64,000 bases of DNA from Acanthamoeba castellanii str. Neff (taxonomy: Eukaryota; Discosea; Longamoebia; Acanthamoebidae), in contig NW_004457391.1 of assembly GCF_000313135.1 (NCBI RefSeq), positions 318,700 through 382,699 of the forward strand. The letters run 5' to 3'. Made by a program: the position numbers and the translations under genes. Position 1 is the first letter of the stretch; every line of letters begins with the position of its first letter. The notes below the pieces were generated by a model. It ran no database searches and was not told where the DNA came from. It saw only the letters and a list, made by a program, of their open reading frames with translations. Below are positions 47,301-59,500 of this stretch, piece after piece.

Positions 47301-47970
47301 CGAGCGGCTCGTGCTCGAGGGCTGCGCCGCGCTGACGCGTGTGGCCCTGCCGCCGGGCACCAGCCGCCGCCTGCGCCTTGTCTCCGTATCGCTCTGCGGA
47401 GGCCTCACCTCGATTGACCCCGTCGTCGTCGACGGCGGCGGCGCCGACTGGTCGCGGCTCTGGGTCTTCCACGCCGTCCACTCCACCGACCTTCGCCTGC
47501 CCGCCACCACTGCCGCCACCGATGCCGCCAGCGAGTGGCGGGCGCCTAACCTGATCGCGCTGGACCTGCCGCGGAACAAGATCGGCGGCAACAACGAGGT
47601 GCGGCTGGTGGCGCCTAGACTGCGCACGCTAAGCGCCGACTACTCGGCCATCGGCGACGGCTTCCTGGCGCGCATGGCGGCCCCGCTGGACGCCCTCGAG
47701 TCGGTCTCCCTGGCCGGGTGCGGTGGGGTGACGCCCGCCGGCGTGGCGCAGCTGCTGGCCAAGGCCCCGCGGCTGGCCTCGCTCAACCTGAGCGGCTGCA
47801 GCGCCCTGACGCTGGCCGACCTCGCCCGGGTCCTCGGCGCGCGCAACAACGTCAACCCGTCGGGGCGCAAGCTGCGCGTGCGACTGGCCGGAGGTGTCGT
47901 TCCCGCGGTGGACCAAGCCGAGATGCGCCAGCGGTTGGCCAAGCTGCGCGTCCAGCTCACCTTTGTGTAA
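43712..47970 (+). CDS. F-box / leucine-rich-like / MYND zinc finger protein
   Basis: The start MRRRTTAKRKKEELRPASPD is a basic then acidic nuclear-type tail. A clear F-box is assembled over three exons: ALPPEMLLLIFSFLPDLRR, FVHLANCALVCRRWYHVAS and DDLLWRHLDAGHYP. LRR-like segments follow (MPKLRVLRVPADV, VRKLHIANVAYAL, LERLRLQFGGF). A MYND finger is split: the first CxxC is FACAQCGGG near 46110. After about 170 low-complexity residues and an intron, the rest is RCLWCGQAQYCSVECEKVGW followed by HRTRC. C-terminal LRRs include LNLSGCSALTLADLARVLG, ending at 47970. An F-box points to an SCF ubiquitin ligase substrate receptor. The MYND finger may bind partner peptides. Confidence 0.78.
44291..44321. 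repeat. Intronic TG microsatellite
   Basis: An uninterrupted TG run sits directly before the acceptor TAG of the intron that splits the F-box of the F-box/MYND gene. Confidence 0.9.
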
Positions 47971-48046
47971 ACAACGTGGGGCAAATTCGTTTTATTCGAG
48001 AATTGGATAACGTGTGCCCCGTGATTCGATCTCTCAAAGTACGGGC

Positions 48047-48346
48047 TCACTTGTTGACGTAGCCCTTGGCCAGGTCGGTGCCGTCGGAGATGTATCCGGC
48101 GAAGGTCTTGTAGTCCATGCGGAGCTCGGCCTGGGCATAGTCCCATGCCTTCTCGGAGAGCTTGTAGCCCTTCCTGTCCAGGTCCTGGCAGATCTTGGTA
48201 AACGCCGGGGAGTTGCCTTCGAACCCGCTGGTCTCGGCGGTGGCGACGACCCGCTCGGTGACGTAGTCCTTGGCCGAGATCTTGAGCGAACGAACAGGCC
48301 AGATGCCGCTGGCTTCGACTTCGATGAAGGCCAACTTAGTGGACAT
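48047..48346 (-). CDS. Orphan 99-residue protein
   Basis: Uninterrupted ATG-to-TGA frame of 99 codons starting MSTKLAFIEVEASGIWPVRS and ending LAKGYVNK. Codon use is strongly GC-ending like neighbouring real exons, and the composition is that of a globular, soluble protein, with no signal peptide, membrane segment or Cys pairs. The pattern of an N-terminal beta segment followed by helices (AFTKICQDLDRKGYKLSEKA, AWDYAQAELRMDYKTFAGYI) suggests a small alpha/beta fold. I do not recognise the family. The stop is 76 bases from that of the convergent F-box/MYND gene. An upstream extension to 48406 starts with TTG and is probably the CT-rich 5' UTR. Confidence 0.65.
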   Translation of the reverse strand: MSTKLAFIEVEASGIWPVRSLKISAKDYVTERVVATAETSGFEGNSPAFTKICQDLDRKGYKLSEKAWDYAQAELRMDYKTFAGYISDGTDLAKGYVNK

Positions 48347-48830
48347 GTTTGGAAGTGGTAGTGGTAGTGGTAGTGGTGTATGTAGTGGTAAGAAGATGAA
48401 GAACAAGAGGACAAGAAGAACTGGCTTTTTATGTGGAGTCAGCTCACCTGGTAACTAGCAGAAGGGCGTAGTCGCACATGCACTAGCAGTGTTCTGACTT
48501 TCTACCCAGGGAACGACGGTACGGAGGAGTGTTGTGGCGCCTTCCGTAAGCCGCTACACTCAGCAACAAAAGTGACCGAATCCGCCATTTTTTCATTGGG
48601 TGCGGCCAAATCAAACTAAGCCACAGCTCTCCAGGATCGCTGTATGGAAAGAACAACGACGAGCAGAGTTCACCCGAAAGTTGGTGACTAAGACAACATG
48701 GAGCCATGTGTTCAGCCTTGTTTGCTTGCCTGATTCGGCTGGATTGCAACAAACTGAATGTTTGGTGAAGTGCTGCTGTTCATTGCAGTTACAAGAAAGT
48801 GATCCATGATAAAGGGGGCTGAAGGCTCAC
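48347..48830. other. Intergenic region; no gene seen
   Basis: It contains the 5' flank of the 99-residue gene, with a GTAGTG repeat at 48356-48390, and the 3' flank of the GH16 gene. Short open frames here lack similarity and codon bias. Confidence 0.4.
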
Positions 48831-50604
48831 TCAGAACTGGTACTGGTACACCTTGATGCTGTTGAAGATCCAGTAGGCATCACCAAACTGCGCCGGGTTG
48901 TACTGCACGACAACGAGGAAACACAACGGGGGGTGGGGTTAGTCTTGTTTTGTTTCCACACCAACGAATGTGTGGTGTGATCGTGTGTACCTGAACAAAG
49001 TTGTTGCAGCTGCCGTACTGCCCGCAGCTCGAACTGAACACAGAACCTGTACATAGGTGAGTAAGTCTGTGTGTTCGTGTGTGTGTGTGTGTTCGTGTGG
49101 GTGTGTGTGTGTGTGTTCGTATAGAGTCGTGTCGTGTGGAGTACCGGCCCAGTCGCCGCAGAAGGTGAGGTTGATGATGATCTGCATGTCGTAGAAGTGG
49201 CCAGCAGGGCAGTTGTTGCCAATGTTGAACTGAGCGAAGGGCCTGCGTGCGGTGTGTGTGTCGTGTGTGTGTGTGTCGTGCGTGAGCACTATAGAAGGGT
49301 GACTGGGCAATGGTACAAGGAGCTGCCACGTACTTGCCCCAGTTGGTGGGCACCGGCCTGCCGGACTGAATGTCGGCAGGAATGTTGTTGCGGGGGAAGA
49401 ACCACACCTTGATGGGCCACCCATGACCGAACTCTGCAGCACGCGCACGCACGACGCCACAAGGCACGACACACACACGGATTCGCCGAGGAGGGCGTGT
49501 CAAGTCGGAGGCTGGAATGAGAAGCATGCACGTGCGACGCGCGAGACGACGTACCCGTGGCGTAGACGCCGCCGCCGGCCTGGTTGAAGGGAGCCCCGTA
49601 GGACCCAGCGTAGTTCTGGATGCCGCAGCCCTGGGAAACCGCACACAGCCGCAAGCTGGTTACTCTCTTGTGCGTGCGTTGTGTGTGTGTCGTGCGTGTC
49701 GTGTCGTGTCGTGTCGTGTACCTGGTTGTTGCCCTGGTTGGGGGCGTTGACCCAGCAGTTGGTGGACACCATGTCACCGGTGAAGGCGCTGCGGTCCTCG
49801 CCGCTCATATCGCAGCCCTGGCTGGTGTGCAGCGTCGTCTGACTCCGCCAACCACTCGAAAAAGTGAGTCGCTCGCACACCGCACACGCACGCGCACGCG
49901 CACGCGCATGTGCTTGTCATTGCTTCGTACCTGGTCAGCGTTGTTGGTGTTGACTCCTTCGATGATGTCGATCTCGCCTCCGTTAGGCCAGTTAGGGCCG
50001 ACCATCCAGAACGCAGGCCAGGTGCCTGCGGCAAATAAGAAAAAGTCATAAGTAATTAAATAAACAGATAACCGCAATAATAAATAATTATAAAAAGCAA
50101 TGGTATTATATATAATAAAAGTAAAAGAAGGTACCGCAGCCTTCAGGCATGTGGCTGAGGTCCGCAATGACGAGGCCGTCGGAGAAGGTGGCCTTCGAGG
50201 AGAGGCGCACCGACGATCGACCGCGGCCGCTCGCCACATTGTTGTGGTCGGCCCCGATGTAGCAGTTGTGAGGTCCTGCCGAAATCAATCCCTGCGCTGT
50301 TCATCAAAATAAAGTTTATTAAATGAAAAAGTTGAAAATGAACCAAAAATGGCAGCTTTCCGTAAATTTTAAAATAAAATAGTTCGGTACATTGGGCGGT
50401 GTTGCGGTCGACGTAGTTGACGTAGCCATGGGTGGGGTCATTCTGGGTCCAGAAGTCGAAGTTGTCGAAGAAGTTGTAGCCCGCATAGTTGTACTTGAGC
50501 GTGTAGGCGCTCTCGGCGGGCGTTGCCGCGAAGGAGGCCACCAGCAGCATCGCCGCCATCGCCGCCATGGCCGATACCAGGTCTCTACCGCGCTGTTGCT
50601 GCAT
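48831..50604 (-). CDS. Secreted GH16 endo-beta-glucanase-like protein
   Basis: About nine exons. The start [20 protein letters not shown] continues to [16 protein letters not shown] residues, a signal peptide. The mature part begins [20 protein letters not shown], typical of fungal and amoebal GH16 proteins. The catalytic strand follows [20 protein letters not shown] and continues IIEGV, carrying the GH16 ExDxxE motif with nucleophile and acid/base. Later segments are [75 protein letters not shown] and [14 protein letters not shown]. It ends SIKVYQYQF. All the landmark residues are present, so hydrolysis of beta-1,3(4)-glucans of prey or of its own cyst wall is likely. Confidence 0.88.
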
Positions 50605-50833
50605 TCTTCAACGGAGGTGATGTGTACTTGTGGGCTGCAGTTGCGGAGAAGAAGCCGCACGCTGTGGTTTTGTGTGGTGCGGGTGAATGGCGATTGGAGG
50701 AGAGAACCCGCAAACGACAATCCTCCCTGCCTGGAAAACCGCCAATCACCACTAAGCCCACAATTCCAGCCAACCAGCTGGGCTGATCGCAATGTCGACG
50801 TCACCCACCAAATACAAGGAAATACAATGTATT

Positions 50834-53243
50834 TCATTTTGTCACCATATCATTGTTGACGGTACGTTGCGTGGCCATCCAGGAGGTGAAGAGCCTGTTG
50901 AAGGTCCGGGTGCGCGCGTGCATGTCAGCGTGTACGCGCCGCAGGGGTGGCTGATGGTGGTGGTCGCGGCCTGTGCCCTTTTTGTCCACGCGGCCGTGGC
51001 ATAGGCGCATGAGGTGGAGGGCGCGGGTGGTGAGCGCCAGGACCCAGTGGTCGTCCTTGAGCGGCGACGAGGCGCTGCTGATGCTGTGCATGCTCAGCAC
51101 CGGACCCTCGCCCAGCGACGCCGACACCAACCTGCTCTCGTAGGCCTTGCTCCACACCTCGACCCCTGGCCACACGCCACACACCACACGATCAGTGTAT
51201 CATTTGGCACACATTGCAGGCGATGGTCGGTTGATCGGCACGACTCACCAGAGGCAAAGGCGATGACCACGCTGTCGGACGCCCTCGACGAGTGCGCGGC
51301 GACGATGGCGCCCTTGCTGGGGCGGAGCACGCAGCGCTGCTTCCACCCGTCGACGTACGCGGCGGCGCTCTTGTCCTCCCGCTCCTGGTCCGTCAGCCAG
51401 TGGTGGTGAGTCTGCAGCACATTATCGCCTAGTGGGAGGAGGCCGAGGCGGACAGCGCACCAGAATATGGAGCGACTCGGAGCTGAGCGCAACGAGCGAC
51501 CGACAGGCGCATAGGATCTGGTCTCGCTCGGCGCGAACCCACGCCACCGTGCTGCCCTCCTCCAGGCAGAACCTCTTCGTAGCTGTTGTGGCTGTCGAAG
51601 CACTGGCCTCGCCGCCGTCGAATGGCACCACCACCTCGATTCTTCCGTTCGTGTAGCCGCAGACCAGCACGCTCTGCGTGGCGACGTCGTCGCTGTCGTC
51701 GCTTTGGTTGTCGACATTCCTCTCACCGGCAGCGCCGCAGGCCAAGATCTGCACGGTGCTGAGGCGGGCGCGGCCCCGTGGGCGTGACAGGGAGGGGTCC
51801 AACTCGAGCGACACGACGCCCGCCAGCGGCTGGCGGTCGCCGTCGTCATCGTCGGCTGCGGGGAGGAGGAATGCGAAGCAGTCTACACGGCCGTCCCGGT
51901 GCCCGAACGCCACGAGCCGGCTATCCTGGTTGACGCTGAGACACGTCACGGTGTCGAAGTACGACGTCGAGCCGATGTCTGCTTGGAATACCACCGCGCG
52001 CTCGGTTCAGAAGCCCAACGAACTGGAGGAATGTGAACAATGATGGCTGGGGAGGGGGAGTGTAGCGTACGGTTGCCGCCGAGCAGGAAGGGGCGTGCAG
52101 GGCGTGCGAGGTCATGTACGTAGCCGATCCGCGTCTCCGATGCGCTCCCGCTGTTGAGGCTGACGACCGAGACCAGAAGCGCGCCATGGCCCGCGAACTG
52201 CTCCACGCGGCCTGTGTGCCATCGATTATTAATCGATGTGTGCGCACACGTGTGCGTTGCCTGCGAGTGCGGTCGTAAGTGGTTGTGCGGTCACATCACG
52301 AGACGTACAGCGGCCAGCGGCGGGGAGGGGCAACGGGCGCAGCATGTCGTCGAGGACGGAGAGGAGACTCAGTTGGCTTCTGTCTTCGCTCACCAGCACT
52401 GTAAACAGATCCCAGGCAACTGTGAGCACGAGTCATCACACGACACGCACACGCACACGCACACGCACACGCACACGACACGACCCGACACGACCAACGA
52501 AATGACAGGCTTGCCTGGTAGTCATACCGACGTGTGGAAACACCAGCGCGCCCTCGCTTATCCCTCTCCCCGTACGCTCCAAAGTCTGCTGCTCGAACGT
52601 CCACTTCCTGAAAAAGGTAGCGCATATGTTGCATGTTGTGTTAGCATGCATGTTAGCAACACATGGCGCACTATATGATGTCGTGTAGTCCATTCAAAGG
52701 CGGGAGACGGAGTGAGTCACCGATAGAAGATGCGGCGCCGCGCCAAGGGCGGCCAGAGCGAGTCGTCCTACACAAGCCCAGCACCAGACGCGGGGCACGA
52801 TCCAGTGAGAATCATACGTTTGTAATCTCTCACCACCGGCGGTGGCTGGTACGCACCTCGGAGAGAAGAAGGGACGCGCGGCACACGGCGCCCACACGCA
52901 GGAGGTCGTCTCGCGCCAGCAGCCCAAACACCTGCACCACCCACCACCACCGTCAGCTTCTTGATATGTGGCGGGCAAGCTGGAGCCAGGCGCGTGTTCA
53001 CCTTGAGCAGCGCCTCGACGGGCAGCTGATGAAACCAACTACCCACCAGCACCGCAGGTGCGCCAGCGCTTGGCCAAGTGAGTTCGCGTAGAGCGTTGGA
53101 AAGGGGGGGAGGGGGAAATATGTCGTATTGAGGAGAAAAACAAAACAATGACGGCACCTTTCGGCATTGAACTCGACCGCTGCTGTGGTGCTCAACAAGG
53201 TGGTATTGCCCTCCCCACCTCGACTTCCGGTGGTGCCCTCCAT
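50834..53243 (-). CDS. F-box protein with beta-propeller-like C-terminal half
   Basis: The start at 53243 gives MEGTTGSRGGEGNTTLLSTT. Next come an F-box split over exons (GSWFHQLPVEALLK, VFGLLARDDLLRVGAVCRAS, DDSLWPPLARRRIFYR) and a linker (RKWTFEQQTLERTGRGISEG). WD40-like strands follow: LFTVLVSEDRSQLSLLSVLD, FAGHGALLVSVVSLNSGSAS, TVTCLSVNQDSRLVAFGHRD then GRVDCFAF, and VLVCGYTNGRIEVVVPFDGG. The order F-box then propeller is that of FBXW substrate receptors of SCF ubiquitin ligases. Blades are divergent and some lack the WD dipeptide. The gene ends at 50834. The exact first exon is less sure than the F-box region. Confidence 0.68.
52438..52487. repeat. Intronic ACGCAC repeat
   Basis: About six tandem ACGCAC units flanked by ACGACAC units lie in an intron of the F-box/propeller gene. 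Confidence 0.85.
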
Positions 53244-53599
53244 ATCGTCCGGAGCGCAAGGAAACAAAATAACAAATCTAAGAATAAACAAGAAAAAAAT
53301 TTAAAAATTAAAAAAAGACATTTTTTTTCCAAGTTTTTCACACTCCTGCGGTGGTCGCTCACCAATACTTTCGCCTAACAAGGTCGGCCCAATCACGCGG
53401 GTGTCGGTCACCGACACAGCTTTCCGAACCGGTCTTGTTTATTCTTCGCTCCAAGTTACAACCGCTCAAACACACCAGGCAGTACAAACACACCAGGCAC
53501 AACATTACATCCCTCTTCCTCTTCCATTCACTTGTGATTTTGATTGACTGTTGATTTTGATTGACTGTTTATTTTTTATTTTATTTTATTTTTGTAGAG
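53244..53599. promoter_or_regulatory. Divergent promoter region with probable 5' UTR intron
   Basis: It lies between the F-box gene ATG (-) and the collagen-like gene ATG (+). The last bases, a T-rich tract ending TTTTTGTAG two bases before the ATG, look like an intron acceptor, implying a 5' UTR intron in the plus-strand gene. A degenerate tandem AAACACACCAGGCA occurs at 53467-53500. Confidence 0.45.
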
Positions 53600-56500
53600 A
53601 TGGCGGAGGTGAGCATGGAGAGCGCGGCGGTATTGGAGGCCTCGGCACCCCCCATGATGATGGACGCAGAGGCGCTCGACAAGGAAAAGCAGCACCAGCT
53701 GGTGGCCTCTTCGTCTTTGTCGTCGTCTTCTTCGTCGTCGTCGTCATTGCCGCCTTCCGCTCCCTCGCTCGTCGCCTCGCTCGCCACTCCGGCCTTGCCC
53801 GAGAACAGCGGCGAGCAGGCGACCTACGTCGACGTCGGCCAGGCCTCCCCCAGGCAGGAGCCCGGGGGCCTCGCCGTGGGCGGGCTCCCTATGATGATGG
53901 TGACGGGCGCAGGCCCGAGCGGCGGCCCCGACTTTGGCGGTGGTGACGCCACCAGCGGTGTGGGCAGCCGACCGCGAGCGGACACGGTGATGAGCGAAGA
54001 GGACGAGAACGAGCTCGACGCTGCGGTGTGCGGCGACGACTACATCGACGGCGACCTGCAGCTCATGGCCCAGGTCGTACTCGGTACCTGACTCCCGCTA
54101 CACTTTCTCTCCTCTTCTCTCTTTCTCTCTTTTTCGACTTCCCCTGCCGGAACGCGACCACCGTGCTATGCGACCAAGACAACCAAAACAACTCCGCCAC
54201 TCACAACGGCCGAAAATTAAAACAAAACAAAACAAATACAAAACAAATACAAATACAAATACAAACAAAACAAACAAACAACGAAACAGACCCAGAGCCG
54301 GCGAGCGTGATCGACCGGCAGCTGGTATTCGACGCCAACGGCGCGCACGGAAGTCCTGGAAGCCACGGCAGCGGTGGCCACCACGGCTCTAGCGGGGTAC
54401 TCTCTCGGCCCATTGCCATGCCGCTGTGAGGAGTGTGCTGTCCACCACTGGTGTGTGATGACTCGCTGTCTGACCTGGTGGGGCGGGTATGCAAGGGCGG
54501 TCATGGCGGCCGAGGCTCGCCCGGCCACCGTGGCGCCGACGGCCGGCATGCGACTGACATTCACCTCAACCACACCTTCAGCCCTCTCACCTCCACCGTC
54601 ACCGGTCCGTACCACAACGTGGCCCATACGCACTCCTGCACGCACACGCACACACATGCACGCACGCACGCACACACACTCGTTGATCACTGAGTCCGCT
54701 GATCGGAAACTCGTAAAAACAGTCAAGGACAGCGTGACAGGCAACATGCAGATCATTCCGCTCGCCGAGGACGAAACGCGGACGCCACAGCTGGTGTTCC
54801 TCACGGCGCGCGGCGGTGACGGCGGCCGCGGCGGCGATGGCGGTACGCCGACGTTGCCTTCTCCACTTTTGAGCACAAAAGCAGCGCCTTTACTATGTCG
54901 GCCACGTCATGGCGTGATCAGGTCGTGGTGGAGATGGCGGCACGGGGACCAGAGGCCGGGATGCCACGCGTTACTCGAGCGGCACTAACGGAGGCCCCGG
55001 TGGCCATGGTACGCGTCTCTCCTTCAGCTAATCTATGAATATTATGTGGATATGTACCATTTTTATAAAATTTCTTTCTTTCTACATTCTTTGCAGGCGG
55101 AGATGGAGGCGATGGCGCAGACGGAGGCACTGGCGGCGACGGCGGAAATATCTCGGTCAGCGTGGACGAGCGTGACATGGACTTCGTCATGCTCTACAGT
55201 CGGCCCAATTTCTCTGGCGGCATTGGAGGTACTCCACCCAACACACACACGACACACACGACACAACCGCACACGCGCACGTACACAAGAACGGACCACT
55301 CAAGGACGTATCAAAACCCTGTTCGCTTCTGGCACGCCACATCGCAGGAAGCAGGGGACACGGCGGCAGTGGTGGCCACGGAGGAGCGGGCGGTGCCGGT
55401 GGTAGCTCCTACTCGTGGACCGAGTCGCATACCCGGAGCAACGGCGATGGCACCTCAAGTACTTATGCACGCACGCCGCGCTGTTTATCCAGCGTCATGT
55501 TAGACTAAGCCGACACTGCACGCACGCCGTGCAATGATTCGCGATAACTAGGCACCTACACAACCCACCACTCCAACCCGGGCGGGTACTCTGGCCCGAG
55601 CGGCAGCTCCGGCAGTCGCGGACGAGACGGATCTGACGGACGAAACGGCGCCACTGGCAGCTACGCCATCAAAGTCATCAAGAGTGCGACCACTCCCCTT
55701 TCGTTGTCGCTTTCGTAGTCGTTGTCGCTTTCGTTTTCCACCACAAGAAGAGCGCGTTTGCTCACCCTACGAACGCGCACACAGATGGCGACTGCAAGGT
55801 CTACCATTCGCCGTATGAGCTCCGGACCATCCAATACGAAATCCAGGCACGTGTTCCGTGGCTGTGCTCAAACGATTACAACGCTTAAGCATATTATTAT
55901 CATTCTTAATTATATTAACATATTAATGCATGTTATGTAAATGCAGGACTACAACGACGACGGTATCATCGAGCCCGATGACGATCTGCGAGTGACCTTC
56001 ACGGTGACCAACAACGGCGGCATGCCGACGCCCGTGCACCAGTTCATCAAGCTCTACCTCCAGTCCAACACCTGGGTGGCCTTCGACAACGACGCCGACC
56101 ATCACAAGATCACGCGCAGCCTGGCCGTGGGCGAGAGCTACACGGTGCGCAACATGCGCGTGCGGGTGAAGGACATCGACGCGCCGCGCGTGGGCAAGCG
56201 GCTGCGCGAGGTGGCGCGGCTGGACTACCGCGGGTTGGTGCAGCGGGTCAATCGACTGCTGCCGGGCTTCCGCGCGCAGGTCGATCCCTTCGTCGTCCAG
56301 TTCCCCGTCCTCATCTCTGCCGGTACGCTCGCCGCCGGCTTTTTTATTTAGAATATTTTACATTTATTCGATTATTCGTGTTAATATAAATAATTATTAA
56401 GATTCTAATTAATTGAATGTTGGTCTCGTCGTGCAGTGGAGGGATTGAGGACGATCACGATGGAGGAGGAGGCGCCGGTGACCTTCAGCGTGAAGAACAT

Positions 56501-59500
56501 CTCCAACCAGGTACCGACACGCGATTCATTATGTCGACCTTTGTTACCTCTCAACCATTGAGTGGCCAACACACACAAGCACAAGGCCGTGATTGGCTGA
56601 TCACACTCTTGTTTGTTTTGGCAGCCAATTGGTTCCAAGTGCGGTCGGCCAGTGGAGGCCTACCTGGGCATCGCCGAGAACTTCAAGTTGCAGACCAACG
56701 ACATGGTGTTCCGCAACCGCAAGGGAAAGGTGCGGCCCTTCCTCGAGGGTCTCCTCAAGCAGGTCAAGCGCCTCGAACCCGGCGCCCTCACCTACATCTC
56801 CGGTACCACCGCTCTCCACTCCGCTCAATCGTGAATGTGTGCGTGTGCATGTGTGTGTGCGTGTGCGGTGAGTTGACAATGGAACACAACAAACACAAAC
56901 ACACGCGATTAGGGACGATGGCGTTCAACAACGAGGACCTGCCGGCCTACGTGCACGGCGATCTCACGGCCTATCTCAAGCTAAGCGGCATGCGGCCGGA
57001 AAACAGGGACCAGCTGCGGTGCATCCAGCAGCGTCTGTTCTCGCTGCAGCTGGCGGAGCCCTACAGGGCCAAGGAGAACGTTGATGTGCTCCTGGTCACC
57101 AACACCAACACCACCCACGAGGAGGTATTCACGCACACTCGCACGCACACGTACCACCGCACACGCACCACCGCACACGTGTGCAGCTCTCAGCACTGAT
57201 CTATTACTTGCGATAACTGTGCACAGGTGAAAGCGTGGGAGCGTTTGTTGGCCAATGTGGGACTGCCCAACGTCACTTCTTGGAATCTGTCGCTCTACGA
57301 GGGCGTGTCGTTCACCTACCGACGTCTCGTACGTTCTCTTACGATCCCTTGTGCTGAGCCTGTGCGCGGTCGTGCGGTCGTGCGGGTGGCTAACGGGTAC
57401 GACGAACAGGATGGTGGCACGCTGATTGAAGACATGAAGGGCAAGCTGGTGATCTTCCTCAACAACAACTACACGCGCGGCGCCGAGGACTCCAAGGAGG
57501 CCATCACCGACCTCCCCGCTCGCGTACCATTCCCTCTCATTCTTTGCATTCCTGTCCTCGCCACAATTCTTACGTTGTGTGTGCGTGTGCGTGTGCGTGT
57601 GCGTGTGCGTGTGCGTGTGCGTGTGCGTGTGCGTGTGCGTGTGCGTGTGCGTGTGCGTGTGCGTGTGCGTGTGCGTGCAGGAGCTGTACTTGCTGGTGAG
57701 GGACGCTGGGATCCGCACGTACGTGGTGGGCCAGTTCATCTCGGACGTGCTGCAGAACCGCATCCTGCCCTTCCCGGAGAAGACGCAGAGCGACTATGTG
57801 AGCGTGAAGGAGGTTCTCACGCGGCGGCGCGAGGACGAGGGCGAATTGCCGCCGGGCACCAGCGAGAGCAAGTTCGCCAAGAAGAAGCGCGCCCGCAAGC
57901 TCAAGCGCGACAAGATGCTCAAGGTGAACCAGGACGACGACACCACCGAGCTCGAGGAAGCCGCGCCGGCCAAGAAGAGCAGCAAGAATAGCAAAAAGGG
58001 CAAGAACAAGGTGGACGACGACGAAGACGATCAAGCCGAGGCCAAGGAGGTATGCCACACAGACCACTTGCTTGATGCGCCTGTCGTGTGTGCGATGTGT
58101 GCGGTGTGCGGTGCGTTGTGTGGTGTGTGCGGTGTTGTGTGAGGGACGAGGCAACCACTGATTTATGAGTGCTGAACGGCCGTTCCAGGGAGCGTGGAGG
58201 GACGCAGCTGAGATCAAGAAGTACACCGAGGGCTACACCTTCTTGAGGTACGTAAGCTCATCACAACTTGGCGAGGAAATATCATTGTGCTTTAAATTGA
58301 TAAATTAATTGTTTTTTTCCGAAAAAAAACACAGGCCGCGAACGAGGCACTTGGAGAAGCGGGCCAAGCGGGTGGCCAACCACCTGGAGAAGCACCTGCC
58401 CAACGAAAGGAACGTGGCCGTGTACCACTTCGAGCCCGTCCTCATCAAGAAGGGCTTCCTCCGCAAGCGCTACGACCTCGGCACTGGTACCCACCATTCT
58501 TTATTTTATAACATTAGAATTGGAATAACGAATAATAAATAACCTAAAACATGGTTTTCATCGATTGAAAATTTAGATGATTATTTATTAATTAATTAAT
58601 TAATTCGTTGTTGGACCGCAGTGGCGGTGCACCGAGCGTTGGACAGAACCGAGACGTCGATCTCCTCCTTCGGCCGCGGCGATGCCGAGCTGCACCAGGC
58701 CGACCTCATCGAGGACTCGTCGCAGCACGCCTTCCACGTGCTCAAGATCCTGCCCTTCGAGCGCAAGCTCGCCGTGGCCATCAACATCCTGGCCCAGCAC
58801 GGCGACCGCGACAACGGCCGCCTCGTACGTTTCACTCCTCTTTTCTCTCTCTCTTTCTCAACATCTCGATTTTTTGATATTTAGATATGGTATGATGATC
58901 AATCGCCGACCAATGTGTGCATGTGCGCTGGTGTGTGTCGTGTCGTGCGGGTGTCTGCATGCAGTATATCGAGGCGCTGAAGAAGGCGATCCTGGCCGAC
59001 CTGACGGACGAGCAGGTGGTCTACCGCCTCCACTCCTGGAGCGGACCCTTGCCTTCGGGCAAGATCAAGAAGAAGTACTCGTCGTCCTCCTCCTCATTGT
59101 CGTCGCACACATTACTTCGAGTCTCCTTCCCCCCCAACAGTTTGACTCACCACAACGCACGACACGACACACGACACACGACATCCCCAGGCTCAAGAAG
59201 CTGCAGCATCTGTGCAATGTGAAGTCGCCTGTCGAGCTCGCGGCGCTCGGTCAGGGCAACCGATTGATCGTGGAGCTCCTGGTCGAGTTCGAAGTGCTCC
59301 TCAAGAAGCTGCCCAAGTGGTACGACAAGATCTGGTTCAGGTACATACAGCATCTCTCTTACTTGCTTCAACTCTGCGTGTGTGTCGTGCGTGCCGTGAG
59401 TGTGGTGAGTGCCGTGCGTGCCGTGTGTTCCGTATGTTTTGTGCGCGTGTCGTGGTGATGAACTGACGCACAACGGTGACCGCAGGAGGAGGCAACGGAT

